DNA of 64,000 nt from positions 1 through 64,000 of the forward strand of contig NW_022204890.1 of the NCBI RefSeq assembly GCF_008831285.2, written 5' to 3'. The translations under genes and the position numbers were made by a program. The notes under the pieces are model-generated. The model saw nothing but the letters and a program-made list of their open reading frames with translations, was not told where the DNA came from and made no database searches. The stretch's first letter is position 1, and every line of letters begins with the position of its first letter. This document shows positions 32,003-45,281 of this stretch, one piece after another. This stretch comes from Nymphaea colorata. Lineage: Eukaryota > Streptophyta > Magnoliopsida > Nymphaeales > Nymphaeaceae.

Positions 32003-35000
32003 ATGAAACTTATAAGCCTCTTTCACGTGTGGATATGCCTCTGCGGACTCCTCATCCTCTCGAACACACAGGTGAGCTTCACCGTCACTTCCTCCAGTGT
32101 TAGTCCCAACGCAGCCAGATCCACTTCCTCGCAATACAACATCCAGCTTAACGCCATCACAACCTTCAGCATTAATTTTGATGTATCGGTCACCTTTCCC
32201 GCCGCATTCACCATAACCACACTCACTGGATGCCAACTTTCAGTCAATGGAGCCGTGAGACCAGGAGCTGCATGCACCCTCACCACAGCATCCAATCTTG
32301 TAAGCTTCTCCTCCTTAGGTATCAATGCCACTGTGAACAATTTAACCTTAGTCTTTCGCACAAACACGGCACTGTATGCAGGATCATTCGTTGCAGCAAT
32401 CAGCTACTATCTGCCTGGCTCTCCCTCAACAACTTACGGGTCCAATTCCGCCCCTCTCACCATCACTAGCGCAACCATGGCCTGTTCCTTCTCGTCCAGC
32501 AACTCAACTGTTGGGGCTACTGCTAATTTTCAATTATCCTACTCTCCTTCGTCATTTGTTTCTGCCGGTTCCATTTTGCAGGTGCAATTTTCACCATGGA
32601 GTGCATACAATTTGACCAATTTTCCAGGCTTCACCTCATCGTCCGTCTGCAGCGGCTCTTGCACCATTCGATCACCCAATCAAGCCCAAGGCTTCTTTAA
32701 CTAGATTCTAACCTATAACTCTCTATATCCCGCAATATCAACCTCCAACATGACTTTATCAATAAACAACGGAAGGAATCCTGCCTCCACTCAACCAGTA
32801 ACCATCACTGCATCATTGCTTTTCTTCGTTTCCTCCTCCTCGCAACCGTCATATATGACCTGCTCGACATCCTTTGCCGCCACAACGCCAAACCAATTTA
32901 CCGGAGTATCTTTCTAGCCGCTCACAAGAACTATTTCAGACTCCAATCCAATTTCTCTAGTCCTCAACCTCACCAATCCCATTTCCTCCATCTCACTTCT
33001 AACCATTACCCACCCCAGCGATTTGTTTATCAGTTTCACTTATATAGTTACCAACCAGGCAACAGCTCCCAAGTCACACCCATTAGTCGGAATTAATGGA
33101 ATAAAGTTGGAAAGCCTCACCAACTCTACTTCGGCCTTCTACACTCTCTTTATGGTGCAGTTTGAATTCACCAATCCCCCCTATGGCAATTTCCCTATAT
33201 CTGTCGTGTTTCAAACGCTCAACCAGCCTGCTAACTCAAATTCTTCCTTCCTGATTGACACTGCAACGCTCACTTACACGTTCACACCTTCATCGATTGA
33301 TGGTGGAGTTGTCACAGCAGTGAATTCTTCGATTGGAGTCACCACCAACGTTACTCTTTCCTTTGTCACTACTAATACTCTCATTTCAGGCTCTAAGATC
33401 ATCGTTAATTTGCCTGTTGAGTTCTCCTCCACTGGATTGAGCTCCTGCAGTTGTCTAAACCTCTCCTCTACTTGCACGCTCTTCAATACAACTTCGTTCT
33501 TCATCAACGTCAACGCTGCAGTGGTGCTTAAGGGAACAACCATCAATGTGGCAATGAACAATATCGTGAATCCAGCTACCACCACACCCACTTCTTCATT
33601 CACCCTCACCACTTTCTACTACAACACATCCACTCCCACCGATGTGATGTCCGGCGGTGCCACGTTTACTGCTACTCCAGTCAATCTTTTTTCAGGATCA
33701 ACATCCCCAGCATCTTTCACAGTTGCCGCCAGCACTACCTACACAATCAACTTCCAAAATACCAATCCACTGCCAGCTGGATCTTCAGTCGTAGTCACCT
33801 TTCCAAGTGAATTTGCAAACGCTGTTAGCCCAAATTTGCTCTCTTTTCGGATTGGCAATGTGTCGCAAAGCGGATGCACCATGAATATTTTATCAACCAT
33901 GAAGTTTTAATTCACTTCTTGCATTACCTCCAGGGCTAATGCTCAGAGCAGCTTCTCCATAAGCTTGGCAAACATCATAAATCCTACATCAACAAAACCT
34001 ACAAGCTCATTAACTGTCTAAACTTATTTCAATACCTTTTTAATGGAGTCAATGGCTGCTGGGCTAGGAGTCACCATGACAACTCAAACTGACTTACTCG
34101 GCTCAGCTATTGCAGTTAACAATTCTAACGTTAACGCTCTGACCACTTATACGTTTTCATTGAATTTTTCACAAAGCTACTCCTTTGGCTCAAGGATCAT
34201 TGTCACCTTCCCCGATCTAATTACCTTTAATAATGGTGTTTCTTGTTCAAGTGGAACTTCAGGAGTCGTTACTTTCTGCACAAAATCAACAAACACTGTT
34301 CTTTTGGTGATACTTAATGCTGGCAGTGGAGCCGGTAGCTCTTTGCCATCCTCTGTTACTTGGACCATAAACAATATCCAAAACGCATGGTACGCGCTCA
34401 CCTCCACGTTCACCTTCGATACCACCACAAACGATACAACATACTACTACATGGAGAGAGGAAGCGCAACGGTCACCATGCAGCCCATCAGCCTTAACAT
34501 GGCGTACACGCCTGACAACCAGCTAGTCCTGCTCTCACCATCGGTTCTTAATATCAATGTAGCAAATACTTTCCCGGTGAGTGCTACTAACTCCTCCTTA
34601 TTAAGACTGGTCATCACTGTTCCTAGCGAACTCACTCTCGCCAATACTTCATGCACAACGTCTGTTTCTGGTGCTATATGTACGCCAGGAAGCGGAAACA
34701 GAATAACAATCACATAGATGGGAAGTTTTAGCAGCAGTATCAACGTGACCTTCAGTGCAACAGCAAGCTACTTTACTACCAGTTCAGCCTTCAATACCGT
34801 TCTTTCTTACGACAGTATCAGCATTGCTTCCAATTCAGTATTTACTGTGAATAGCTATTGCCAAAATCCCTGCAAAGGTTGCAATAACAACATAACACAG
34901 TGCACCTCTTGCCTGCCTATTCAGTATACATCCTTAATCAACTATTTTTCATTTAATAATAGTTGCTTAGCTTCATGCCCAGCAACATATTTTGTAGCAA

Positions 35001-38000
35001 CTAATAGCAGTGTCTGCCAGCAGTGCAATTCTTCAGCTTGTCTAAATTGCATCACAACTGCGAATACATGCACTTCATGCTCTGATCCCCTCTTTCTATC
35101 AGGAAATACATGCGTCGTTACATGCCCTAACACATTCTATGGAACCAATAACACATGCGTAGCGTGTATAAACCAATGCTTTAACTGCACCACTGCCACT
35201 CATTGCATATCATGTGTATCACCATTCAGTCTCAACCCGAATAACACTTGCTTAATGACATGCCCATCAGGATTTGCTTCCGTGGCTGCTGTATGCACTT
35301 TGTGCACAAACAATTGCCTAACTTGCTCGATGGCCACAAGTAATTGCACATCTTGCGTGAACAACTATTTCCTATCGAATTCAACTTGCGTCCTCACCTG
35401 TCCCAATACCTTCTTCGGAAATAATAGCTTGTGCATAACCTGCATCAACCAGTGTTTCAATTGCACCAATGCCACATACTGTCTCTCTTGCATCTCTTCA
35501 TACTCTCTAAACCCCGACCAGACCTGCCAAACCACATGTCCTACTGGTTATGTATCAGTAGCAGGGGTTTGCACTCTCTGCACATCAAACTGCAAGACCT
35601 GCGTTAATTCTCCCAGCAATTGCACATCGTGTGTTAGTCCTTTCTATCTTTCCGGATCTAGTTGCGTTCAGACATGCCCAGATACCTTCTTCGGGAATAA
35701 CAGTTTGTGCATAAATTGCATCAACCAGTGCCGCAATTGTACAAATTCAACGTATTGTCTTTCCTGCATTAATGCTTACTCTCTCAATCCTGACAATACC
35801 TGTGGTCTTACTTGTCCCACCGGATACGTATCTGTATCTTCAATTTGCACTCTTTGTACGTCTAATTGTCGAACTTGTTCAATTTCCACAAGTAATTGCA
35901 CTTCCTGTGTGGCATCCTATTTCCTCTCTGGGTCAAGCTGCGTCCAGACATGCCCAAACACCTTCTTCGGAAACAACAGTCTATGCATCACTTGCATCAA
36001 TCAATGCTTTAACTGCACGAATGCGACCTACTGTCTCTCCTGCATTAGTTCTTATTCGCTCAATCCTGACCGCACCTGCCAATCCACATGTCCTGCTGGG
36101 TACGTTTCTGTCGACTCGGTATGCACACTTTGCACATCAAATTGCCTAACTTGTACTGGAACTCCAAGCGGATGCACTTCATGTGCGAGTCCCTACTTCC
36201 TATCAGGATCGACTTGCACCCAAACATGTCCAAATACTTACTTTGGAAATAACACTATATGCGTTGTTTGCATCAACCAGTGCTATAATTGCACAAGCGC
36301 CACTTATTGCCTCTCTTGCATAAGCTCTTTTTCCTTGAACCCAGATCAAACATGCAAATCCACTTGCCCTCCGGGATATGTTTCAGTTAATTCGGTCTGC
36401 TCCACATGCACATCCAATTGTTTCACCTGCAACAGCGTTCCAAGCAATTGCACTTCATGTTCTAGTCCTTACTTCTTAACTGCGAATACATGCGTCCAGA
36501 CATGTCCGAATACTTATTACGGTAACAATACCTTGTGTGTGGTCTGCATAAACCAATGCTACAACTGCACCAGTTCCACTTATTGCTTATCCTGCATTTC
36601 GCCTTATACTTTGAATCCTGACCATACATGCCAGATCAATTGTCCATCTGGGTATGTTTCAGTCTCGCTTGTCTGTACTTTATGCACGTCTCGTTGCCTT
36701 ACCTGCAGCGGAACACCTTCCAATTGCACCAGTTGTGGAGTTGGATACATATTCTACAATAATACCTGCATCCTTGCATGTCCTGATGGTCAATATCAGG
36801 ACACTATCAATAAGCAATGCTTAAACTGTGTTCCTCCTTGCAAATATTGCCTCACATCCACTCAATGCTCATCATGCGTTGCCAACTTTTCCCTATATAA
36901 TGGCACTCGATGCCTATCAACTTGCCCTGCAGGCACTTATACTTACGTTTCCACATGCTAAAGTTGCAGCATTTAGTGCCAGACTTGCTACAATACTGCA
37001 ACCAATTGCACTTCTTGCTTCGCTAGCACTTACTTTATCTGAATGCTTGCTATTCCACCTGTCCGGAGCTGACCTATCCGTACCAGGGAAAATGCACCAC
37101 TTGTGTAGAGCCTTGTGCAACTTGTCTCAACAGTGCCTATCTGTGCTCCAGCTGTATTAACGGAACACTATTACTGAATGCCAGCTGTGTGGTATCATGC
37201 CCCCCTAGTGGCTATGTGTAGTTAAACGGAACCTGTCTAGGCTGTCCAACTAATTGCATTAGTTGTAAATCGCCAATCGCATGCAATACCTGCAGCAGTG
37301 GATACTATCTCTACCAGGGAGGATGCGTGGCCACCTGTCCAAGCACCAGTCCCATCATTGTGAGCCAGACATGCAATAGCTGCAACTCTCAATGCGCCAC
37401 CTGCTAGGGTAGTCCTGACAGCTGCATAACTTGCACTTTATACTACTTCAAATACTCATACACTTGCGTCAACTCTTGCCCTATAAGCTACTACTCTAAT
37501 ATCATGACATATACATGCGAGAGTGGCCTATCTACCAAGATCGTCTTCTTCCCAGTGTTGATCACTTACATTATCATTATCTCCGTTGTGATAATCTTTA
37601 AGGTGTTTGCAAGGAGCACCTCTTTCCCTACTGTGGTTACTTCCCTTTCAGGATGGATGTAGATTGTAATCTCTGCATACTTGCTGTCCCTGCTCTCCCA
37701 GACATACCTTGAAGTTGGACTGAACTATGCTCTTCCTCAAGCTTTGATTGCAATTTCCTTTGTATTTACTATGGTCATCAACATTGTCCACTTTAGAGTC
37801 AACTACCAGAGACTTGCCGAGGATGAATACGTGAAGAAATGGCAGAATATCAATGTGAACTATACATATTTCGTCATCTTTAGATATTTATCACTATTTA
37901 CTCACTCCAAAATATTCAGGATGATCTACAGTAAGCTTCTAGACTCCATACATTTATCTTTGATTGCTCACAAGTTCAGAAACGTCTTCACTATTTCGAC

Positions 38001-39158
38001 TGTGATTACTGTTGCATTCCTCTTCCTATCTTAAGTTCCTCTACTAATCGCGGCTTTCTACCTTTCCTATAACAAGCTATTGAAAGACCAAGTGTTCTAT
38101 ACATCCATTTAGTGCCTCTTGGTTGTCATCTTCTCCATTATCATTTCGCTAATCGATATCCATAAGGCTGAGGATTACTTCGAAGATACACAGTTCATGA
38201 TGACTAAGCGATACCTCGAGAAAGTCAACAACGATTCTTTGAACAAGCTGGAGGATTAGTATAGGGCAGGGATGAAGGATCTTTGGATGGAGAGAAATTC
38301 GTTGGAACCAGTGGCGGCAAGTTTATCTTCTCAAGAAGAGACCCCCACTCTATGAATGAAATTATGCTGGAAGAGGGAAGCGCCGCCACCGATGCCTTTG
38401 ATACTATGGCCAAACCCCCAGGCAAGCTTCTATTTTAAGAGTAGAAGTCAAACAGTGAAGATCCTTTCAAATCTGAGCTTTCTCCACGCTCGCCTCGCTC
38501 CATCAAGTCAAAAGCCTAATCCTCCCGAAGATAGAAAGCTCCCAAGAGCCAAATCAACATCTTCGAACCCATCCAATAGTAAGAAGCAGAGTATTATGAA
38601 CTTCTAAAGTACGATGAGTAAGACTTCAAGACTGCTGTCAAGATATAAAAGTAAAACGCTGAGAATGAATCAGAATAGTAGGGACAGTTGGAGATAGAAA
38701 GGAAGTAATATTTTGGAGCAAACTAAAATGCAGTTGACAATAGCGATAACCAGTCAATGCTATAGTATAGATAGAGAAGATAACAGTGGAATCAAATAAT
38801 CTAGCACCGCCAAAAATTGGCAAACCAGATATTCAACACCATCGATACTAAATAACTCTACAAGGAACTTTAGAAGATCGAAGAACCGATCAATGAGGAT
38901 GAGTATGATGAGCAATAATATGATAAAAACGCACAGTTCAAACAGAGAAGAATAGGGGCAACAAGTCGAGCAAGAGATCTTCCCATAGAAGAAGCCAACG
39001 TTGAGAGATAGAAAGAGAAAAGACGGAGAAGAAGAAAAGGAGGAAAGCGAGGCAACAAGTAGCTCTAGGAGATATATCTTCAAAGGTTGGCTGAGAAGGT
39101 AGACCCCAAGAAGAAGAACATCTACGCATCATCAAAATCATTCAAATATGAATTTTGA
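32003..39158 (+). CDS. Giant Cys-repeat surface membrane protein
   Basis: Signal peptide MKLISLFHVWICLCGLLIL. Residues ~25-950 are Ser/Thr/Asn-rich beta-type repeats full of N-x-S/T sequons, with repeated motifs such as IIVNLPVEF, VVVTFPSEF and IIVTFPDLI, suggesting tandem Ig-like folds. Residues ~950-1750 are Cys-rich furin/growth-factor-receptor-like repeats (C-x2-C patterns, CPxGY, CTSC), six of them in an exact 276-nt period. From about 37540 come several transmembrane helices (VFFPVLITYIIIISVVII; RNVFTISTVITVAFLFLS), then a charged Lys/Glu cytoplasmic tail to TGA at 39156. Two one-base losses are inferred, at 37040 (ATCTGAATG) and near 38303 (TTGGAACC). The product would be about 2,385 aa. 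Ciliates have large families of such surface proteins; ligand unknown. Confidence 0.75.
35165..36820 (+). repeat. Six exact 276-nt coding tandem repeats
   Basis: The CINQCxNCT motif recurs at 35165, 35441, 35717, 35993, 36269 and 36545, each exactly 276 nt apart (92 aa). Each unit carries about 16 cysteines (INQC, LSC, NPD-TC, CPTGYVS, TLCTSNC, NCTSC, CPNTFFGNN). The copies differ at many third positions but never in length. Partial, more diverged units flank the array on both sides. Confidence 0.9.
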
Positions 39159-39239
39159 TGTTGATTTATTAATAGTTCGTGAATCTGAAATCCTTATCTA
39201 ATATAAGCCAATAAAACTAATAAAAACTACCTGTTTACC

Positions 39240-40243
39240 ATGGCAACGCGAAATCATAATTACCGACCTAAGGAAAATGACAAAAACAAAATGAATGGAA
39301 GCAGGAAATCGATAAATCCTGAAGAAATGACTCCCAAGAAGAGACCCAAGAGTGCCAAGTATGATGATATGGAATCAGTCAAGAGCATGTTTTACTCCAC
39401 CTTCTAGCAGCATCCTGATGAATGCCTTTGCAAGGAGTGCATTTGCGGAAGACATCTGTGCAAGTTCAACTCACCGTCGCCAGGCTTCTCATTCGCGACA
39501 ACTTATCGCAGACACTATCCGCCAAGAAATCCCTCAAGGTATCACCAAGGCCCTCACCGTCCACTCTCTGCAGCCATCGTCGAAAGTCCACTCCTCACCT
39601 TCAGTTCTACCTACAAGGACAGCTTCTACGAACTGAATGGCGATGGTCTCGAAAGACCAAAACCGAATGACCTCCTTAAGTGCAAAGGTGGTCCTTCACC
39701 GTAACTAACAAGCTATAGCAAATAGTACCCCGGACATAAGGGCAAAAATCAATATGTTCCTATGAATCCTGAGCCTTCCAGGGGAGGACTATAATTCAAT
39801 GCAAGCACAACCTACTCTAAAGAGTACACAAGGCCAGCTGGTAAATCAGCGCCACAAGCGAGGCCGCCTGACCAGTTCAGCATGACTGGTTCTTGGCTCG
39901 GAGGAAGCAGCTATCGGGACCAATACCAAAACCCGCAAAATCACGTAAGCGCAAGTAAAAAGGCAAGAAACGACTCGAGCAGAAGCATGGTGAGCAGCAG
40001 TGGCTCGTTAAATGGCGATATCAGTCCTCAAAAAAATGCATCAACCCACTTCCGTATCTTTTTCCTAACATAGAAACAACCTACAAAAACGATTTTATCA
40101 AGAATAGTCCCGCAGTTTGCCCTGCTGCTAAGGCTCTGCTTGACCAGTCCACTCTCGAGAAAAGTCGATTCAAAGAAAATACCCACTTCAAAGGAATGGA
40201 CAGCCGATACGAATCCCTCGCCAAGCATAGTTCCTACAAGTGA
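39240..40243 (+). CDS. SAXO-type stabiliser of axonemal microtubules
   Basis: The N-terminal third holds a Cys motif (CLCKECICGRHLCKF) like the conserved N-terminus of SAXO/FAM154 proteins. After it come repeated Mn-type motifs: FATTYRRHYPPR, SSTYKDSFYEL, LTSYSKEYPGHK, ASTTYSKEYTRP, GSSYRDQY and ETTYKNDF. These bind and stabilise ciliary and cortical microtubules. The last exon part (PYLFPNIE to SLAKHSSYK) is reached by adding one base in an A7 run near 40032. The stop TGA is at 40241; the convergent coiled-coil gene ends 31 bp away. Length is about 334 aa. Confidence 0.8.
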
Positions 40244-40274
40244 TCTAAAAAATTATCGATTATATAAACCTTCA

Positions 40275-43200
40275 TCAATAGTTAATTCCCTCACTCAAGC
40301 GAACCACTTACGTCAACAGACTCTCATACCCTCTGAACAAGTTCATCAGCTTCACCTTTTACTGGCCTCCCTTGCCTTCGCTTTTCAGTATTTGCACCTT
40401 CAATCTTTGGAACTACTTCGATAGACCTCTTGACTTCTCCAAGATGATTCCTCCCTTTAGCTCATCGTGGGAGAGCAGGCTTTATATCAACTAGATAAGC
40501 TTTTGGCTGTCTTGGTATTTTCTCCTCTAGTCGATGATCTCCTTGAGGGATTTGTAAGTTGTAGCCAGGTTTGGAATTTGCTTGGAGTTGTTGTTTCCCA
40601 CTGTTAGACTTTTCTTCAGGTTTTCGTTGCTGTTGTGAGAGTCGTTTTTGGTGTTTTTTAATTGCTGGTCAAGCAGTGCAATCATATGTTCCTCCTCTTT
40701 CAGCTCAATTTCCTCTTGCATCTTTTTCTTGGTCTGCTCCAGCTCATAAACCTTCTTCTTCACCTGCTAGAATTCCTTCAGCTGACCTTTCAATAGCGTG
40801 ATTTCGGCTTTATAGGCGGTGTCACTCCTCGAGGAACCGCCTTGTGGAGCTTGGCTCAGCATTTATAGTAGAGTCTTTTCCAGCTATCCATTCCTTTCTC
40901 CGATGATGGTAATTTAATCCATTAATTTCTTGTTTTCGTCTCTGGCCTACTCCAGCAGTAGTGCTCTTTCATTTGATTGGGACTCAATATTGAATTTTTA
41001 TTCTTAGATAAGCTCTAGCTCTGTCGCTAAGGCCTAACTCTTCTCTCTCAGCATTTATAGTTCGGCCTAAGCAGCTAAAAAGTGCTATCTTTCTGCAGTC
41101 AAAGCTGATATCTCTTAGTCCTTTAGACGCAGAAGCTCATTCCCTTCGTATCCGTCGTTTTTGCCTTTAAATTTGAGAGAGTTTAATTCGATGTTCCTTA
41201 TTTTTAAGGCACGCTAGAGATTCGGCACTTTAGCAGCTTCTGTTGAGGCAGATTTTAGATCTGTTTATAATTTCTTGATCTCTTCATTCTTCTGCTTTAG
41301 TTCGCTTCTTAAAGTGGCGATCGCAAGGGTAGTATTGTCCTTTTAAATCGCATCAAGACTATCCTTGAGGTCTTTAATGTGTTGCTCATACTGTGATACA
41401 CTTTCGTTGTATTATTTTTCTTTGGCGGATGCAATGGTTTATAGCTCTTGATACCTGCTGGTAATATCAAGGTAGCGTTCCTCTGCTTCTTGAACTTGTC
41501 TTTAATGGTTGAGTTCTACCTCTTTGAGCTGTTCACACATCTTTTAGAATTATGAAGTATGTCTTTCTATTGCTGAGTGATATTGGACCACTTCATTTTG
41601 TTTGGATGAAAGCTAGCCTTACAGTGATTACACTTTTGACGATCTTTCTGCAAGAGCACCCTCCAGCTCAACGATATACGCCTCTAGATCTGCTTTATGT
41701 TTCTTTAGTTATTATATTATCTGTTGGCTGCTTGTGGTTGCTTGCTTTGTTTGAGCTTGGAATTGGACAAGCTTTTCTTCTATTTCCTTTATTCTGGCAG
41801 TTTTTGTCTCTATGGTGAGCTTATGTTGGCTGATCTATGCTGTCTTATTCTCGACTTATTTGGTTAGAGTGGCTATCTTTGCACTAGAGCTACTCTCGTT
41901 TGCTTTTGTTAGCTACTCTAAGCCCTTACCGTATTGTACGCTCTCTTGCAAACTTAAAAGAAGTTCCGAATTGGCTTTTTGTAGCTGTCGCATTTTCTCT
42001 TAATTCTCTATTTCGCTTGCTTCCTGCTCGACAAGTAGTTCTGCAACTTTCTTGGATTAGAGTTCAAGCAGAATCACAGTTTCCTTCATCCTTTCCTCTT
42101 TTTAGAGGAAATGCATGACTCTGTTGTTGAGTTGCTCGCTTCTTTCTACCTGTGTCCTTAGTCCCTCTTGAAGACGCATGATCAAGTTTTCTCTGCCTTT
42201 AAGTTCATCCTCCACTACATTCACTCTTTCTGCATTTGCCTGTACCAGTTCTTATAGTTGTTGATTATTTCCCTCTAGTTCGGCTATCCTGATGACATAA
42301 TCTCTCTATTTATTAGTGTTTTCCTACCGTTATTTATCTCTTAGCTAGTTTATATTGATAACTAGTTCCTACAATTAGTGATTTTTGAGAGCTACTTCTG
42401 ATAAATTAGTCTACAGCTGCAAGATATTTTATGTCTGGAAATCGTTGCCGCTCTTTAGTTAGTCGCATTCTAGCTGCAATCTTGAAGTCAATTAATGCAG
42501 GCCGGTTATTTATCCTTAAGAGCTTGGTTTTGGTCCTTTAACTGCTGGACTGTCTGCTCATACCTTCTAATCTCTTCTTGGCTGGTTTCCCCATGTATCT
42601 CCTTCTAAGATTTAATCTTCAGATAATCTTCTCTATTCTTCCGGCAATTCTAAGTCAGTAATTCATTTTCTCCTTCCAGCCACCTTACTCGTTCATCTAA
42701 TGCGATCTAATTTTCCTCTAGCTCTTTGAGCCTTGCATTTTTGCGTTAATTTTAATCGTTGTGGAGTCCTTCAGTGATTTCCCAGGAGTGCCTTGCCTAC
42801 TCGAACTCGCTAGCCACGCTCATCAGTCGTTCTATTTCTTCATTTAGCTGCTAGACTTGCAACTGAAGCTCCATTTTTTACTTGGTTTCCTACTTGAGGT
42901 GCTCCTTAAGCACACGCATTTCAGTCTCAAAGGATCCTTTGTTTTCGGAAAGAGCCTACTCGTGCTATGTGCACTTGGAGAGAGCCTCTTGATGCATTTG
43001 GTCAAGGTTGTTGAGAGTTGACTTCAAATCCTCCTTCTCAAGCTAGAGCTGCTAGCATCGTGATTGGTAATCGGCAACCTCACCCTGGAGCGAATTATTT
43101 TGAGCTTGAAGCTATTCATTCTAGAGGACTAAAGATTGTAGCTTTTCGTTCACTCCTTACAGCTTGGCAAGCTAGCGTTCATTTATTGACAGCTGGACTA

Positions 43201-44428
43201 AGCTTTTATTGTGTGCTTCTCTCAGCTATGCCAATTTGAGCGTAAGTGAAACTGATTCCTATCTACTTTTCAAGAGATCTTCCCTCAGTTTAGCAGTTTC
43301 GGATTTGAGGGTATTGGTATCACTTGCACTTTGTTCAGCGTTTGACTTCTTTTGCCTCAGTTCCATCTTTGCCAGCTCATAATCCTGTTTCGCTTTTTCA
43401 AGCTGCAACCTGTACATCTCTGACTATTGTCTGTATCTTTCAGTTTCCATCCTCAACCGGTCATTTTAAAGCTTCTGCTTGGAGATGTCTTCGCTCAATC
43501 TGGCGCTTTCGTTGATCTTCCCTTCCTCTGAGCTGATAGAGCCAAGTTTTTTGAATGATGATTTTTTGGACTAATCCTTTGCATCGGTGATCTGCTGGCT
43601 CAGATCCTAAGTGACTTCACTTTTCTTGGTCATAATGCTTTCCTTTATGGAAGCTATATTCTTAAAACTGCGAGTTACTGGCTTTTGCTCCACTTTCTCA
43701 GTTTGCGTTTGCGTGATTTCTTTCACAAGAGGGAAGGAATCTTTTTTGGAAGGCACTTACTGGTGATTGGATGTTTAATGAGTCTGAGAGAGTGGAGATG
43801 AGACCGTTTATCGTTTGAAGAGTATCTGGCTTTCAACCTTATTTTTACTGACCGGTGCAACTTCAGGCACTACCTAAGCGGACTCTCTTTGCTTTTCCTT
43901 TATGCTCGATGAGGCATTGGCTAATTTTAGCACAGAACTTAACGACATCCCTTCTCCACATGATACCTCTAGCTCTGAAAGGGATATATCACATTCCGTT
44001 TTCTCCAGCACCTTGAACGACATCACCAGAGATCCATTAACCGAGCAAAATTGAAGTGGAAACTAGGTTGGCTATGCATATAATCCTTCATTGAGGATAC
44101 TTGCCAAGTCGATGGTCACTCTTCCCACTAATTTCGACTGATCCGGTCTGCTCTTGGAGATGAGGTTGAGCTGGACTTGCGTTTCCTTCTTCAGGAAGAT
44201 TCGCTTGGCCCTATCAAAGGCAACCTGAGTTCGCATCACTAGATCTTAATTGAAGTCTGTCTTGCCTCCCTGGGGACTGTACTTTGCGGTCTCGATGCTA
44301 ACTTTTTGGTTATTGGTATGCCACTGGACGGAAAAGAGGCAAGGGAAACGGATGGCAGTGGCGGAGGAACGGACTGCGCATTGGATGGCCACCGAAAAGC
44401 CTGATTTATCGTGGTTGGCTAAATTCAT
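40275..44428 (-). CDS. NT-C2 domain long coiled-coil protein
   Basis: The first ~170 residues look like an NT-C2 domain (N-terminal C2 of EEIG1/EHBP1 and plant PMI-type proteins): IRFPCLFSVQWHTNN, FNEDLVMRTQVAF, LNLISKSRPDQSKLVGRVTI and LQFCSVNGSLVMSF. After a Ser-rich hinge, about 1,150 residues are continuous coiled coil (EELVQANAERVNVVE, KEIEEKLVQFQAQ, EKIEKKLxxDL-type heptads). TAA/TAG codons are very frequent and fall at Glu-like positions. One base is missing near 42500 (CGGCC). NT-C2 proteins tether actin or membranes to long coils; here a cortical or vesicle-tethering function is inferred. Total about 1,384 aa. Confidence 0.75.
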
Positions 44429-44554
44429 CCTTTATTTAGGTGCTCGAAAAGATATTATAGCCATTGACAAGGATTCATCCCCAAGACACCTTCTGGAAAT
44501 TGGGATGGACCGTAGAGCTCGGATCGAGAGACTTCATAATAGTGTAATAATATC

Positions 44555-45281
44555 ATGAAGGGGAAGGACTTCAAAAAATAGGACTATGTGCTGCTGGCAA
44601 AATTGGCTCAGCAGACCTAGCGATACGAGGAAATGCTGACCTTTGCTGATGAAATACTCCTCTCTGAGGAGGAACTCACCCCTGCTGAACGCAATCTCTG
44701 CGCCTCAGCATATAAAAACGTTGTATCATCTCGCAGGGCAGAATTGAAAGTTGTGCAAGCCATGGCTGCAAAAGCCAAAGAGGAAGACAGCCTAAGGGAA
44801 AGTCTAGGCAAGTATGAGGCGGAAATTGAGAAAGAACTTACTAAGGTTTGCCACAATTTGATCAAACTGGTCGAAGAGGAAGTCATTCCCAACAAGCATC
44901 ACATCAAGGGCGCAGAAGCCATAGTATTCTTCAGGAAAATGCTGGCCGACTTCAATCGTTACCTCTGTGAATATCCCTAAGACGAAAAGTCGAGAAAGGT
45001 TTATCGTGAGCAGGCGAACATCCACTACACTGAAGCGTAGCAAATAGCAAGATCAAACCTTCCGCAAACTAACCCTGTGAGGCTATCTTGCATTTAAACA
45101 TGTCAGTTTTTTTGTGGGAGGTAAGGGATGAACGCGAGAGGCCTTAGAGGTGGCAAACAGAGCATTCGAAGAAGCTATCGCCAACATCGATACCGTAAAT
45201 GAAGAGAACTATAAGGAGTGCACGATGATCCTGCAACTGATGAGAGATAACATCACCCTTTGGAGTGGAGAGGAACAGTGA
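44555..45281 (+). CDS. 14-3-3 phosphopeptide-binding protein
   Basis: A canonical 14-3-3: [76 protein letters not shown] and [17 protein letters not shown]. These bind phosphoserine/threonine motifs on client proteins. Two TAG codons (44579-44581 and 44618-44620) stand at the Glu of EDYV and of ERYEEM, both essentially invariant in the family; this is the cleanest proof that TAG is Glu here. Two one-base losses (T run near 45093, GG near 45142) break the frame in helices 7-8. TAATAATAT precedes the ATG. Confidence 0.92.

Noticed and set aside
7435-40243. Euplotes-style programmed frameshifting
   Set aside because: Break sites share no AAA-TAA/TAG-like motif; they fall mostly in short homopolymers.
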